6,130 nt of DNA from Chitinophagaceae bacterium UBA2789. GTDB taxonomy: Bacteria > Bacteroidota > Bacteroidia > Chitinophagales > Chitinophagaceae. The position numbers were made by a program, and so were the translations under genes. This document shows positions 1 to 6,130 of the stretch, one piece after another. The stretch lies in the NCBI GenBank assembly GCA_002352145.1, contig DEHX01000040.1, forward strand, positions 1-6,130. The letters run 5' to 3'. Each line of letters begins with the position of its first letter. Position 1 is the stretch's first letter. The notes below the pieces were generated by a model. It was given only the letters and a program-made list of their open reading frames with translations. It was not told the DNA's origin and ran no database searches.

Positions 1-461
1 GCATTAATATCTTTTTTATAGGCTTCCTGTACTTCAGCATAACTGCTGCCAATTCCAATATTGGCTTTGGTTTTGAAAGTGCAGGGAGCTTTTGCTTTTA
101 TGGAGAAAACCTGCAGTCTTGAAGCATCACTGATCTCAGAAGACATATTAATAATTAAACCTTTGCTTTTCCAGGACCAGTCTTCATGCATGAGACCATC
201 CGCTTCCCATTCAATAGCTTTAGTTTTATTGTCAGGTGCTCCTAATACTTTTATTAATGCTGTAGCTGGCTGACCGAGTTTAATGTCACCGAAACTTTCA
301 ATATCAATCTTGCCGGACGATGGTGCATTTTTTTCGGTTGAATCGGTTGTAGTAACAATTGTAGTGTCTTTGTCGGGAACAGGTTCTGGTTTTTCTTTCG
401 TTGAAGATTTACAGCTTAGAATAAACAGTAATACAGTTCCGGTAAGCAGATAAAGTTTCAT
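1..461 (-). CDS. Small lipoprotein with a repeated 'hydrophobic-x-hydrophobic-G' motif (partial)
   Basis: The frame starts with ATG at 461 and stays open to the left edge, giving 153 visible residues without the C-terminus. Residues 1-16 form a lipoprotein signal (short basic start, hydrophobic LLTGTVLLFILS) followed by a lipobox ILSC with Cys17 as the predicted lipidated residue; Leu at -2 is slightly atypical. Residues 18-50 are a Lys/Pro/Thr/Ser-rich linker. The folded part begins near residue 55 and carries IKLGQPATALIKVLGAPDN (60-78), echoed by IGIGSSYAEVQEAYKKDIN (135-153). This spacing recalls BamE/OmlA-like small lipoprotein domains, where a Gly turn precedes a helix ending in LGxP, but the resemblance is by eye only. 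It lies 45 nt downstream of the protease gene, with no hairpin between them, so it is probably the last or a late gene of the leftward operon. Function unknown; an envelope-anchored lipoprotein is well supported. Confidence 0.85.
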   Translation of the reverse strand, partial: MKLYLLTGTVLLFILSCKSSTKEKPEPVPDKDTTIVTTTDSTEKNAPSSGKIDIESFGDIKLGQPATALIKVLGAPDNKTKAIEWEADGLMHEDWSWKSKGLIINMSSEISDASRLQVFSIKAKAPCTFKTKANIGIGSSYAEVQEAYKKDIN

Positions 462-506
462 GGTTGATCGATTTGTTGGTAAGATAGGAATTATTGAAAA
501 ATACTG

Positions 507-1532
507 TTATAGTCCAAATCTCCGGAAAAAGCTCATATCCATATTCAACAACCAGGGAGATGCAATGGCCGCGGCCCAGATCAAAAAGATCAGAAGTTTG
601 CCGGCCACGGATACATCCTGGATAAGATGGCGGTGGAGCAGGCTTTGAATAGTTGTCATAATCTTCTCCTCCTTATGACTGTATTCAAATGGCGGGGCAG
701 GTGCTACATCTTTGAAAGAAGGGTGCTCCTGGATAAGGATGTTACGTATCTTCCAGTAATCCTCATCAGGCAAATGTTCGTAATCAAGGTCAAGATGAAT
801 ACCTTCGTCTTCTATTCTTTTTTCAATCGAACTAATCTTTGTTTCACCAAAAAGCCGGAGCAGCATCAGAGCCGGGAAAACAAAAAGAACCGGGAAATTG
901 CTTTTCCAGGCAAACCAGCAAAGAAAGCCGATTGATAAGAAAACAAATACCTTGCTCCAAATACTTTCTTCTTCTAAAAACACACGGTTGAGCAGTTGTC
1001 CTCCGTCAAGCGGGTAAACCGGGAAAAGATTTATGAGGTTTAAAATGATGAAAAGCAAACCTGTTCTTTCAAGCCCTATATCTAGAAAATTATAGCCTTG
1101 TCCGGTCTGTGCAAGCAAATACATTATGGTACCAATAACAATTCCGGGTAGCGGTCCTGCCAGCAGAATTACTGCTGATTGCATTTGCGACACTTCTCTT
1201 TTTGAACCGGATACGTATGCGCCTAAAAGGGGAATAAAGAAAATCCCCAGCTCATTGTATCGGTAAAATTTCATGGCTATAAAATGACCCAGTTCATGGA
1301 TCATCACTATAGCTGTAATCAGTAAAAGGATTTTGTAACTCGGGAAAATATAATAACCTAAAATCAGGTAGGCAGCAAGGCTTGCCAATGACCGAAGCCA
1401 GATATTGGCTGTTTGTTCTTTCTTCACATATTTTGGCGGATACACAAATGCTGATTCTGTCACAGGCTGATTTTCCAGTGGCATGTTTTCGTCATTTGAA
1501 TTCCCGGCTATAGGCCCCTCAGAATAGGTCAT
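507..1532 (-). CDS. Site-2 protease family (M50) membrane zinc metalloprotease
   Basis: A 341-residue polytopic membrane protein. The zinc motif HELGH lies at 79-83 (His79, Glu80, His83) inside a hydrophobic segment. The second M50 motif, NLFPVYPLDGG (168-178), supplies the third metal ligand, Asp176. Between them is AGPLPG (125-130), corresponding to the conserved AGP(x)xN segment of the family but with Gly in place of the usual Asn. Residues 1-45 are polar, with no signal peptide. Hydrophobic segments lie near 48-90, 95-108, 118-142, 155-172, 192-208, 212-228 and 311-330. No PDZ domain is evident, so it is unlike RseP and closer to the compact S2P/SpoIVFB type. A charged stretch of about 80 residues (231-310), then one more helix, forms a C-terminal extension. 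Such enzymes cut substrates within the membrane, often anti-sigma factors or signal-peptide remnants; the substrate here is unknown. The start at 1532 forms an ATGA overlap with the thioesterase stop, implying translational coupling. Confidence 0.93.
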   Translation of the reverse strand: MTYSEGPIAGNSNDENMPLENQPVTESAFVYPPKYVKKEQTANIWLRSLASLAAYLILGYYIFPSYKILLLITAIVMIHELGHFIAMKFYRYNELGIFFIPLLGAYVSGSKREVSQMQSAVILLAGPLPGIVIGTIMYLLAQTGQGYNFLDIGLERTGLLFIILNLINLFPVYPLDGGQLLNRVFLEEESIWSKVFVFLSIGFLCWFAWKSNFPVLFVFPALMLLRLFGETKISSIEKRIEDEGIHLDLDYEHLPDEDYWKIRNILIQEHPSFKDVAPAPPFEYSHKEEKIMTTIQSLLHRHLIQDVSVAGKLLIFLIWAAAIASPWLLNMDMSFFRRFGL

Positions 1533-1951
1533 ATATAAATTTGGCTAAAATAGGGTTGTAGCTTATCAATTAAAGAAACCGGCATACCGGTACGCTTCAT
1601 TGATTTAGCCTCCATGAAGTACAGAATGATCTTGCCAGCTGCCAGCAACTCCTTTTGCTCATTGTAAACTTCGTGATGAAATTCTATTTTATGATGTACC
1701 GGAAGTTCTTTTAAGATTGTTTTAATGGTCAGCAGGTCATCATACCTGGCAGGGCGAAGATAGCGGCAGTGCACATCAACAACCGGCATGATAATACCGG
1801 CCTTTTCCATATCTGCATAGGTCATTCCCATTTCACGAATGGCTTCGGCCCGGGCTGCTTCAAAGTAAGGAAAGTAATTACTATGATAAACCACTCCCAT
1901 CTGATCAGTCTCTGCATAACGGACCCTTATCTGCGTTTCTGTTGTAAACAT
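1529..1951 (-). CDS. Acyl-CoA thioesterase, YbgC/FadM-type hotdog fold (4HBT)
   Basis: A 140-residue protein of normal length for the 4HBT thioesterase family. The N-terminal signature is clear: VRYAETDQMGVVYHSNYFPYF, with the probable catalytic Asp16, then Gly19, His23, Asn25, Tyr26, and Glu31/Arg34 of the following helix (EAAR). The pattern DxxGxxxHxNYxxxxExxR is diagnostic of YbgC/FadM-like enzymes, which hydrolyse acyl-CoA or related thioesters in the cytoplasm. The substrate chain length cannot be read from sequence. The later strands (VVDVHCRYLRPARYDD, 57-72, and KIEFHHEVYN) fit the hotdog sheet. The gene begins 2 nt after the stop of the upstream membrane protein and its stop overlaps the next start by 4 nt, so it is embedded in the operon. 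No Shine-Dalgarno is visible; the start region is A/T rich, as is common in Bacteroidota. In proteobacteria ybgC sits with tol-pal genes; here the context is different, so I withhold a symbol. Confidence 0.95.
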   Translation of the reverse strand: MFTTETQIRVRYAETDQMGVVYHSNYFPYFEAARAEAIREMGMTYADMEKAGIIMPVVDVHCRYLRPARYDDLLTIKTILKELPVHHKIEFHHEVYNEQKELLAAGKIILYFMEAKSMKRTGMPVSLIDKLQPYFSQIYI

Positions 1952-1953
1952 TA

Positions 1954-2514
1954 TTATTTTGTTTCGGGTTCTGATTGAAAGGTAAGTTCATGTGCTGCAT
2001 TCTTACGAATGAACAAACCGGTAATATTTCTAGCAAAATAGATAGCAAGGAATGCAATAATAACCTGTATAGATGAGAGAACAAATTCGTCCTTTCTTAC
2101 TGATGTTTCTCTAGTAGTAAAAAGATTTTTACTACTAATCTCATTCTTAAAGGATTCGTATAAATAATAAACGATTTTCGGAATATGGCTAATAATTGAA
2201 AAAATCATTATTCCAATAAGTATCACATAAAGCAAAGTTTTTGCTTCAAGCCGAACTGCAATATGATCATTAGGAGTGTTTCCCTGTAACCAGGTGGCAA
2301 TTTGCCCGCTTTTTCTTATCAGGATTACGAAGCATAAACCGTAAACTGCAAGCAAAACAAAAACCGGCAGCAACAGGCTGATTCTGTCAACAAGTCCGTC
2401 AGAAAAAGCATAGGCCAGCTGAAAAATTACCGATACAACATTCTCCAGGAACTTGTACCCTGATATAAGTCCAATGCTTATAATGCCATATTCTATTAAC
2501 TGTGATCTTTTCAT
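1954..2514 (-). CDS. Uncharacterised four-helix integral membrane protein
   Basis: A 186-residue protein that I do not recognise. Four hydrophobic stretches are visible: about 9-36, 45-66, 91-118 and 144-168. They are joined by a basic loop after the second (RKSGQIATWLQGN, 67-79) and a polar Ser/Lys/Thr-rich loop after the third (about 119-143). The tail (169-186) is polar and charged. No enzyme motif, Cys pair or metal-binding cluster is seen. The ATG at 2514 follows the DoxX stop by 17 nt and the stop lies 2 nt before the thioesterase start, so it is clearly part of the operon and likely expressed with it. The codons for residues 126-135 in the loop between helices 3 and 4 form a perfect 12-bp inverted repeat (separate entry). 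That the ORF is real is supported by its tight packing and coherent hydrophobic pattern; the function is open. Confidence 0.85.
   Translation of the reverse strand: MKRSQLIEYGIISIGLISGYKFLENVVSVIFQLAYAFSDGLVDRISLLLPVFVLLAVYGLCFVILIRKSGQIATWLQGNTPNDHIAVRLEAKTLLYVILIGIMIFSIISHIPKIVYYLYESFKNEISSKNLFTTRETSVRKDEFVLSSIQVIIAFLAIYFARNITGLFIRKNAAHELTFQSEPETK
2112..2137. repeat. Perfect 12-bp inverted repeat with 2-nt centre, inside a coding region
   Basis: The left arm TAGTAGTAAAAA (2112-2123) and right arm TTTTTACTACTA (2126-2137) are exact reverse complements separated by GA. In the leftward mRNA this can fold into an 11-bp, mostly A-U stem with a 4-nt loop. It falls in the codons of a poorly constrained polar loop (about residues 126-135) of the uncharacterised membrane protein, upstream of the thioesterase and protease genes. 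The symmetry is direct observation; any role as a mid-operon attenuator, processing site or protein-binding site is inference. Another, imperfect A/T-rich inverted repeat (2191-2212) lies 54 nt to the right. Confidence 0.85.
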
Positions 2515-2531
2515 GAACGGGAAGTTAATGA

Positions 2532-2939
2532 CTATTTCCCGATCAGTTTGTCGGCACTAAGTTTACCGGGTCCGGCAAACAACAAGGCTATGTAACCAGC
2601 AAGGAAAAGGGCGGCCTTTTCTCCCTCACCAAACATTTCACCATTATGAGAATAAAAAAGGGCAACAGACATGGCAATGATCAGCGGAATTGTCGCCAGC
2701 CTTGTCATCAGGCCGATTAGTATCAACCCTGCACAAAAAAATTCTGCAAAAATCGTCAATGACATGGATAAGGGGCCTCCAATATGAAAGGGATCCGCAA
2801 AAGTGGAAGACTTAGCTGCGAAATTCATCAGTTTCTTATAGCCATGTGGAATCATCAGTCCACCCATGGAAAGGCGCAGAAACAATAAAGAAAAGGTAAT
2901 AGAATTGTCGGAATACTTAGGACTGAACAGTTTTTTCAT
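2532..2939 (-). CDS. DoxX-family membrane protein
   Basis: A 135-residue protein with four predicted helices (about 15-33, 57-77, 80-97, 109-126). It matches the short DoxX family: a first helix ending in LMIPHGYKKL (28-37), a second helix with FAEFFCAGLILIGLMTR (64-80), and a last helix ending in FAGPGKLSADK (121-131). Members are small inner-membrane proteins. Some are subunits of archaeal thiosulfate:quinone oxidoreductase or partners in thiol/oxidative-stress complexes, but most bacterial copies have no proven role, and a lone gene like this cannot be assigned one. I chose the ATG at 2939 because family proteins commonly begin MKKLF; an in-frame TTG at 2960 would add seven polar residues (QPKNQP-type) and is less likely. 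It is the first gene of the leftward operon and faces the divergent intergenic region, so the operon promoter should lie upstream. No Shine-Dalgarno is visible. Confidence 0.9.
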   Translation of the reverse strand: MKKLFSPKYSDNSITFSLLFLRLSMGGLMIPHGYKKLMNFAAKSSTFADPFHIGGPLSMSLTIFAEFFCAGLILIGLMTRLATIPLIIAMSVALFYSHNGEMFGEGEKAALFLAGYIALLFAGPGKLSADKLIGK

Positions 2940-3089
2940 GGGTTGATTTTTAGGCTGCAATATTAAGGAAAAGAAATTTTGTTGCTTTCATCTTAGCTAT
3001 GTCAAAATGAACGCATACAGCTGCATCTTCTAAGGATCAACTGCCAGACTAATAACCAACAAAATGTTAAAGCATATTCTGTTTCACAC

Positions 3090-3098
3090 TTATCCACA
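3090..3098 (+). other. Perfect match to the DnaA-box consensus (function unproven)
   Basis: TTATCCACA matches the high-affinity DnaA box exactly. A 7-of-9 relative, TTAACCACC, follows in the same orientation at 3153-3161. One perfect box is too few to call a replication origin; it could be a DnaA regulatory site or chance. Confidence 0.25.
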
Positions 3099-3169
3099 CC
3101 TGTTTGGAATGATGTTTGGGTTAAGCTGAAATAATTTGAATATTCGCAACGTTTAACCACCATCGGTTT

Positions 3170-3175
3170 AAAGGA
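3170..3175 (+). promoter_or_regulatory. Shine-Dalgarno sequence of the TPR gene, deciding its start
   Basis: AAAGGA ends 7 nt before the ATG at 3183 but only 1 nt before the in-frame ATG at 3177, so it selects 3183. It is the only clear Shine-Dalgarno site in the window. Its first bases can pair weakly with TTTAACC (3152-3158) through GGTTTAAA (3165-3172, one bulged T), a marginal hairpin. Confidence 0.6.
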
Positions 3176-3182
3176 CATGTTC

Positions 3183-6130
3183 ATGAAGAATTTCAACCTG
3201 CTTTGTATAGCCACCCTCATCAGTTTTTGCTTACTTGCACAGCAAACCCGGTTTTATTCAGATCCGGAAGAGAAGTTCAAAGAGGCAAAAGAATATTTTC
3301 AGAAAGAACAATATAGCCTTGCCTATCCGCTTTTCAAGGAACTGAAGCTTTCTGTGAGAGAAACAGATAAAGCCAATGTGCCCGTTACGGTGCAGGAAAT
3401 CAATTACTACACCACAGTATGTGCGTTAAAGCAAAATGAAGAAAGGGCCGAGGAAGATGCCCGGCAATACATCGATATTGAGAAAAATAATGCCAGGGTA
3501 CAAATGATGAATTTTCACCTGGCTGAGTTTTATTTCCGAAACGAAAAGTTTGCCGATGCCGTTCAACGGTATGAACAAACCAATATTGCTAACCTGAGTA
3601 ATAAGGAGATTGCCGATATGCAGTTTCACCAGGGCTATGCATATTTCAACCTTCAAAATTTTGCACAGGCCAAACCACTTTTCAACAGCATTAGAAACAT
3701 TAGGGATGATCCCAATTACATTGATGCAAATTATTATTACGGATTTCTTGCTTTTCGTGACAGGCAATATGGTGAGGCGCTGGAGAGTTTTCGTGTAGTT
3801 GAGAATGAAAAAAATTACAGCTCTGTTGTACCCTATTATATTGCCCAGATATACTATATACAAGGGAAGAAAGATGAAGCCATAACTTATATCCAGAATA
3901 AGTTACAGGGCGGCGCCAGTTCACAGTATTATGATCTCGAATTGAAACAGCTCATCGGTCATGCCTATTTTGAGAAAAGGGACTATGCGAAAGCATTGCC
4001 CTACCTGGAAGACTATGTGGGACGTTCCAAAAAGGTGAGAAGAGAGGATCTGTATGAGCTTTCTTATTGTTATTACCAGGCGAAGAACTATACCAAATCG
4101 ATAGATGGGTTTAAACAACTCAGTAGTAAAGATGATTCGCTCAGCCAGCATGCCATGTACCTGCTGGGTGATGCCTACCTGAAAACCGGCCAGAAGTCCA
4201 ATGCCCGTAATGCATTTTTGTTTTGCTCAGCCAACAGCAGTAACCCAGAACAGAAGGAGATTTCCAAATACCAGTATGCAAAGCTGTCATATGAGTTAGG
4301 CTACCAGGATGAAGCCCTTAATAGCCTCAGTTCTTTTATTGCTGATTATCCTAATTCAAACTATAATGCTGAGGCAAAAGAACTGATGATCGATGTACTG
4401 GCTAATACAAATAATTACAAGGATGCACAGGCAATGCTGGAGACCCTGAAAAATCCTTCCGAAAATTCTAAAAGGGTTTATCCCCGGATTTTATTAGGAC
4501 GGGCTGCAGAAATGATCAATGATGGCAGGATGGATGAAGCTGATCAGCTGCTCACCAAGGCGATCAGCGACCCCTATAACAGAACAGTACTTCCTTTTGC
4601 CTATTTCTGGAAAGGCGAGATCGGTTATCGTAATAATCAAATTGATACCGCTATCAAGTATTTTCATGCTTACCTGGATGCAGGGGCGCCTGTATCAGGT
4701 GAAGCAAACCCGGTGAATGCCAGGTATAACCTTGGTTATGCTTATCTCAGAAAAGAAAATTATAAGGTCTCCGTTACTTTTTTTGAGCCATTGATAAAAG
4801 CGCCGGCTTTAAATACAGATGCTTTTTCACAAGATGCTTATATGCGTACAGCAGATAACTATTTTATGATGAAGAGCTATGATAAGGCAAAGTTGATGTA
4901 TGATAATGCTATAAAGCTATCATGGCCGTCTGAAGACTACGCTACATTCCAGATTGCGATGCTGGCTGGTGTTAAAAGTGCTGATAGTAAGATTAGTGGT
5001 ATGAATAATATGATCAGGAAGTTTCCTAAATCTCCTCTTGTGGTTGATGCCAATATGGAAATTGCCAATACTTATATGGGTAATGAAAAATTCAGGGAGG
5101 CTATACCTTATCTCAAAGTTGTAGCAGAAAATAATGAAAATACCAGCCTGGTGCCACAGGCTTACCTGAAACTGGGAACAGCTTATTACAATATTGATAA
5201 TAATGATGAAGCACTGAGACAGTTTAAAGCAATCGTAGAAAGATTTCCCAGTTCATCAGAGGCGGAAGATGCATTGGATAACATAAAGAGTATTTATGTA
5301 GAGCAGGGTAAACCGGATGAATATGCTGCTTATATGCGGCAGATAGGGAAACCTTTAAGTACTAATACAGAAGATGAATTAACATGGGCTGCCGCGGAAA
5401 AATTGTATGACGACCAAAAAGTAAATGAGGCGCTGAATGCCTATAATAGCTACTTGCAGAAATTTCCGAATGGAGCCCATGTAGTGGAAGCTAATTTTAA
5501 CAGGGCGGAGATATACAACATAAAGAAAGACTGGAACAATGCCGTACCAGCCTATGAAGCAGTAGCAGCACAAGCTCCCAACCAGTTTGCAGAAAGATCT
5601 GTGCTGGCTGCTGCAAGGATCAACTTTTTTGAGTTGAAAAACTATGCCCGGGCGGAAGCATTTTATGCTCAGCTGAAGCAGATCACTTCAAGCCAGGAAC
5701 TAAAACTGGAAGCGATGCGTGGATTATTGCGCTGCCAGTATAATCAGCAGAAATGGGCGGAGGCTTCTGAAAATGCAAAAGAACTGACAGCTGCAAAGGG
5801 TAGCAGTGCTGACGACAAGACCCTTAGCAATATGGTGATTGCAAAATCTTACCAGGTGGCGGGGCAATACAACGAAGCCATTAACAGCTTCAAATCCGTT
5901 GTACAGTTGAATAAAGCAGCACTGGCAGCTGAAGCAAGGTATGAAATAGCCAATTGCTGGTTTCTGCTAAATAAACTTACCGAATCAGAAAAAGCCGCTT
6001 TTGAAACAATTAATAAATCAGGATCCTATGATTACTGGATAACAAAAGCATATATCCTGCTTGGGGATATTTATTTTAAACAAAAGGATTATTTCAATGC
6101 CAAGGCTACTTTCCAGAGTGTTGTGGAGAA
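3183..6130 (+). CDS. Long secreted tetratricopeptide-repeat protein (C-terminus outside window)
   Basis: The reading frame is open without a stop or frameshift from ATG 3183 to the right edge: 982 visible residues. Residues 1-19 form a Sec signal peptide (MKNFN, then a hydrophobic core ending CLLA), with likely cleavage before Gln20. No residue before Cys8 or Cys16 fits a lipobox. From about residue 29 the chain is continuous helical repeats of TPR type, such as AKEYFQKEQYSLAYPLFKEL (35-54), with recurring Gly/Ala-x-x-Tyr and A-x-x-x-F/Y spacing. Several units carry the F/YPxS signature of BamD/YbgF-like TPRs: around Pro390, Pro615, Pro689 and Pro762. No catalytic domain is seen. TPR arrays bind other proteins, and export suggests a scaffold in the periplasm or at the outer membrane. 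Proteins of about 1000 residues with this build are common in Bacteroidota, so little may be missing. It is transcribed divergently from the DoxX operon. Partner and exact function are unknown. Confidence 0.93.
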   Translation, partial: MKNFNLLCIATLISFCLLAQQTRFYSDPEEKFKEAKEYFQKEQYSLAYPLFKELKLSVRETDKANVPVTVQEINYYTTVCALKQNEERAEEDARQYIDIEKNNARVQMMNFHLAEFYFRNEKFADAVQRYEQTNIANLSNKEIADMQFHQGYAYFNLQNFAQAKPLFNSIRNIRDDPNYIDANYYYGFLAFRDRQYGEALESFRVVENEKNYSSVVPYYIAQIYYIQGKKDEAITYIQNKLQGGASSQYYDLELKQLIGHAYFEKRDYAKALPYLEDYVGRSKKVRREDLYELSYCYYQAKNYTKSIDGFKQLSSKDDSLSQHAMYLLGDAYLKTGQKSNARNAFLFCSANSSNPEQKEISKYQYAKLSYELGYQDEALNSLSSFIADYPNSNYNAEAKELMIDVLANTNNYKDAQAMLETLKNPSENSKRVYPRILLGRAAEMINDGRMDEADQLLTKAISDPYNRTVLPFAYFWKGEIGYRNNQIDTAIKYFHAYLDAGAPVSGEANPVNARYNLGYAYLRKENYKVSVTFFEPLIKAPALNTDAFSQDAYMRTADNYFMMKSYDKAKLMYDNAIKLSWPSEDYATFQIAMLAGVKSADSKISGMNNMIRKFPKSPLVVDANMEIANTYMGNEKFREAIPYLKVVAENNENTSLVPQAYLKLGTAYYNIDNNDEALRQFKAIVERFPSSSEAEDALDNIKSIYVEQGKPDEYAAYMRQIGKPLSTNTEDELTWAAAEKLYDDQKVNEALNAYNSYLQKFPNGAHVVEANFNRAEIYNIKKDWNNAVPAYEAVAAQAPNQFAERSVLAAARINFFELKNYARAEAFYAQLKQITSSQELKLEAMRGLLRCQYNQQKWAEASENAKELTAAKGSSADDKTLSNMVIAKSYQVAGQYNEAINSFKSVVQLNKAALAAEARYEIANCWFLLNKLTESEKAAFETINKSGSYDYWITKAYILLGDIYFKQKDYFNAKATFQSVVE

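Larger units (their letters stand above)
1..2939 (-). other. Predicted leftward operon: DoxX, membrane protein, thioesterase, M50 protease, lipoprotein
   Basis: Five minus-strand genes follow one another with intervals of 17 nt, 2 nt, a 4-nt ATGA overlap and 45 nt. I see no hairpin followed by a T tract in any gap. The tight spacing makes co-transcription of the first four genes very likely; inclusion of the lipoprotein is probable but less certain because of its 45-nt gap. The unit may continue beyond the left edge. Confidence 0.65.
2940..3182. promoter_or_regulatory. Divergent intergenic region holding the promoters of both transcription units
   Basis: These 243 nt separate the leftward DoxX operon from the rightward TPR gene, so both promoters should lie here. 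I found no convincing Bacteroidota-type promoter (TTTG, about 20 nt, TAnnTTTG). Rightward, TAATTTG at 3132-3138 is a near match to the -7 element, but the TTTG motifs at 3103 and 3115 are spaced 25 and 13 nt away, which is poor. Leftward, TTG at 3040-3038 with TATGCGTT at 3017-3010 has fair spacing but a weak -7 box. Other contents are a near-palindrome ATACAGCTGCAT (3015-3026), a DnaA-box match and a 21-codon ORF, none proven functional. Confidence 0.5.

Noticed and set aside
61..273. 70-residue plus-strand ORF
   Set aside because: It is antisense to the lipoprotein gene, which has a signal peptide, lipobox and coherent domain.
567..576. 10-bp G+C palindrome GGCCGCGGCC
   Set aside because: It is explained by a run of Ala codons in the terminal helix of the M50 protease.
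627..935. 102-residue plus-strand ORF
   Set aside because: It is antisense to the C-terminal half of the M50 protease gene, whose family motifs are unambiguous.
2191..2212. Imperfect A/T-rich inverted repeat in the membrane-protein gene
   Set aside because: It needs a bulge and falls in Ile/Phe/Met codons of a membrane helix, where A/T-rich near-symmetry is common by chance.
2561..2580. Hairpin-forming segment (CCGG-GT-CCGG core) near the end of the DoxX gene, a possible terminator
   Set aside because: It encodes the family-conserved Gly-Pro-Gly stretch, whose codons readily give CCGG symmetry, and no T tract follows on either strand.
2940..2960. Seven-residue N-terminal extension of DoxX from a TTG start
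   Set aside because: The MKKLF start from the ATG at 2939 matches typical family N-termini, and the extension is polar with no ribosome-binding signal.
3002..3220. 72-residue minus-strand ORF across the intergenic region into the TPR start
   Set aside because: It overlaps the TPR Shine-Dalgarno and signal peptide on the opposite strand, and has no recognisable protein character.
3426..3863. 145-residue hydrophobic-looking minus-strand ORF
   Set aside because: It lies wholly antisense to the TPR gene, which has a coherent repeat pattern throughout; it is a shadow frame.
1..6130. Mobile elements, CRISPR arrays, tRNA/rRNA genes, toxin-antitoxin or defence genes
   Set aside because: No transposase, terminal repeats, spaced direct repeats, cloverleaf or related protein motifs were seen on either strand.

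Overview
The window looks like ordinary chromosomal DNA of a Bacteroidota bacterium, most likely of the Chitinophagaceae or a close relative. This is an inference from gene style. The signs are moderate A+T, A/T-rich gene starts mostly without Shine-Dalgarno sequences, a very long periplasmic/outer-surface TPR protein, a short DoxX protein of the 'MKKLFS..Y...IPHGY.K' type, and a small lipoprotein. I see no insertion sequence, integrase, phage gene, CRISPR array, tRNA or rRNA.

Layout. The leftmost ~2.9 kb is a tightly packed leftward (minus-strand) gene train. In transcription order it holds a DoxX-family membrane protein (2939-2532), a 186-residue four-helix membrane protein that I do not recognise (2514-1954), a YbgC/FadM-type hotdog acyl-CoA thioesterase (1951-1529), a site-2-protease-family (M50) membrane metalloprotease (1532-507), and a lipoprotein that runs off the left edge (461 to beyond 1). 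Gaps are 17, 2, -4 (ATGA overlap) and 45 nt, so a single operon is likely. A 243-nt divergent intergenic region (2940-3182) follows. From 3183 to the right edge, one uninterrupted rightward reading frame encodes at least 982 residues of a secreted tetratricopeptide-repeat protein whose end lies outside the window.

How the genes may work together. Four of the five leftward genes encode membrane or lipid-anchored products and the fifth is a thioester hydrolase, so an envelope theme is plausible. No joint pathway can be proven from sequence. The TPR protein is a separate, divergently transcribed unit with a signal peptide and BamD/YbgF-like repeats, consistent with a scaffold in the periplasm or at the outer membrane.

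The strongest signal not explained by the genes is a perfect 12-bp inverted repeat with a 2-nt centre (2112-2137) inside the 186-residue membrane protein gene. I found no clear evidence of a novel defence, mobile or biosynthetic system.
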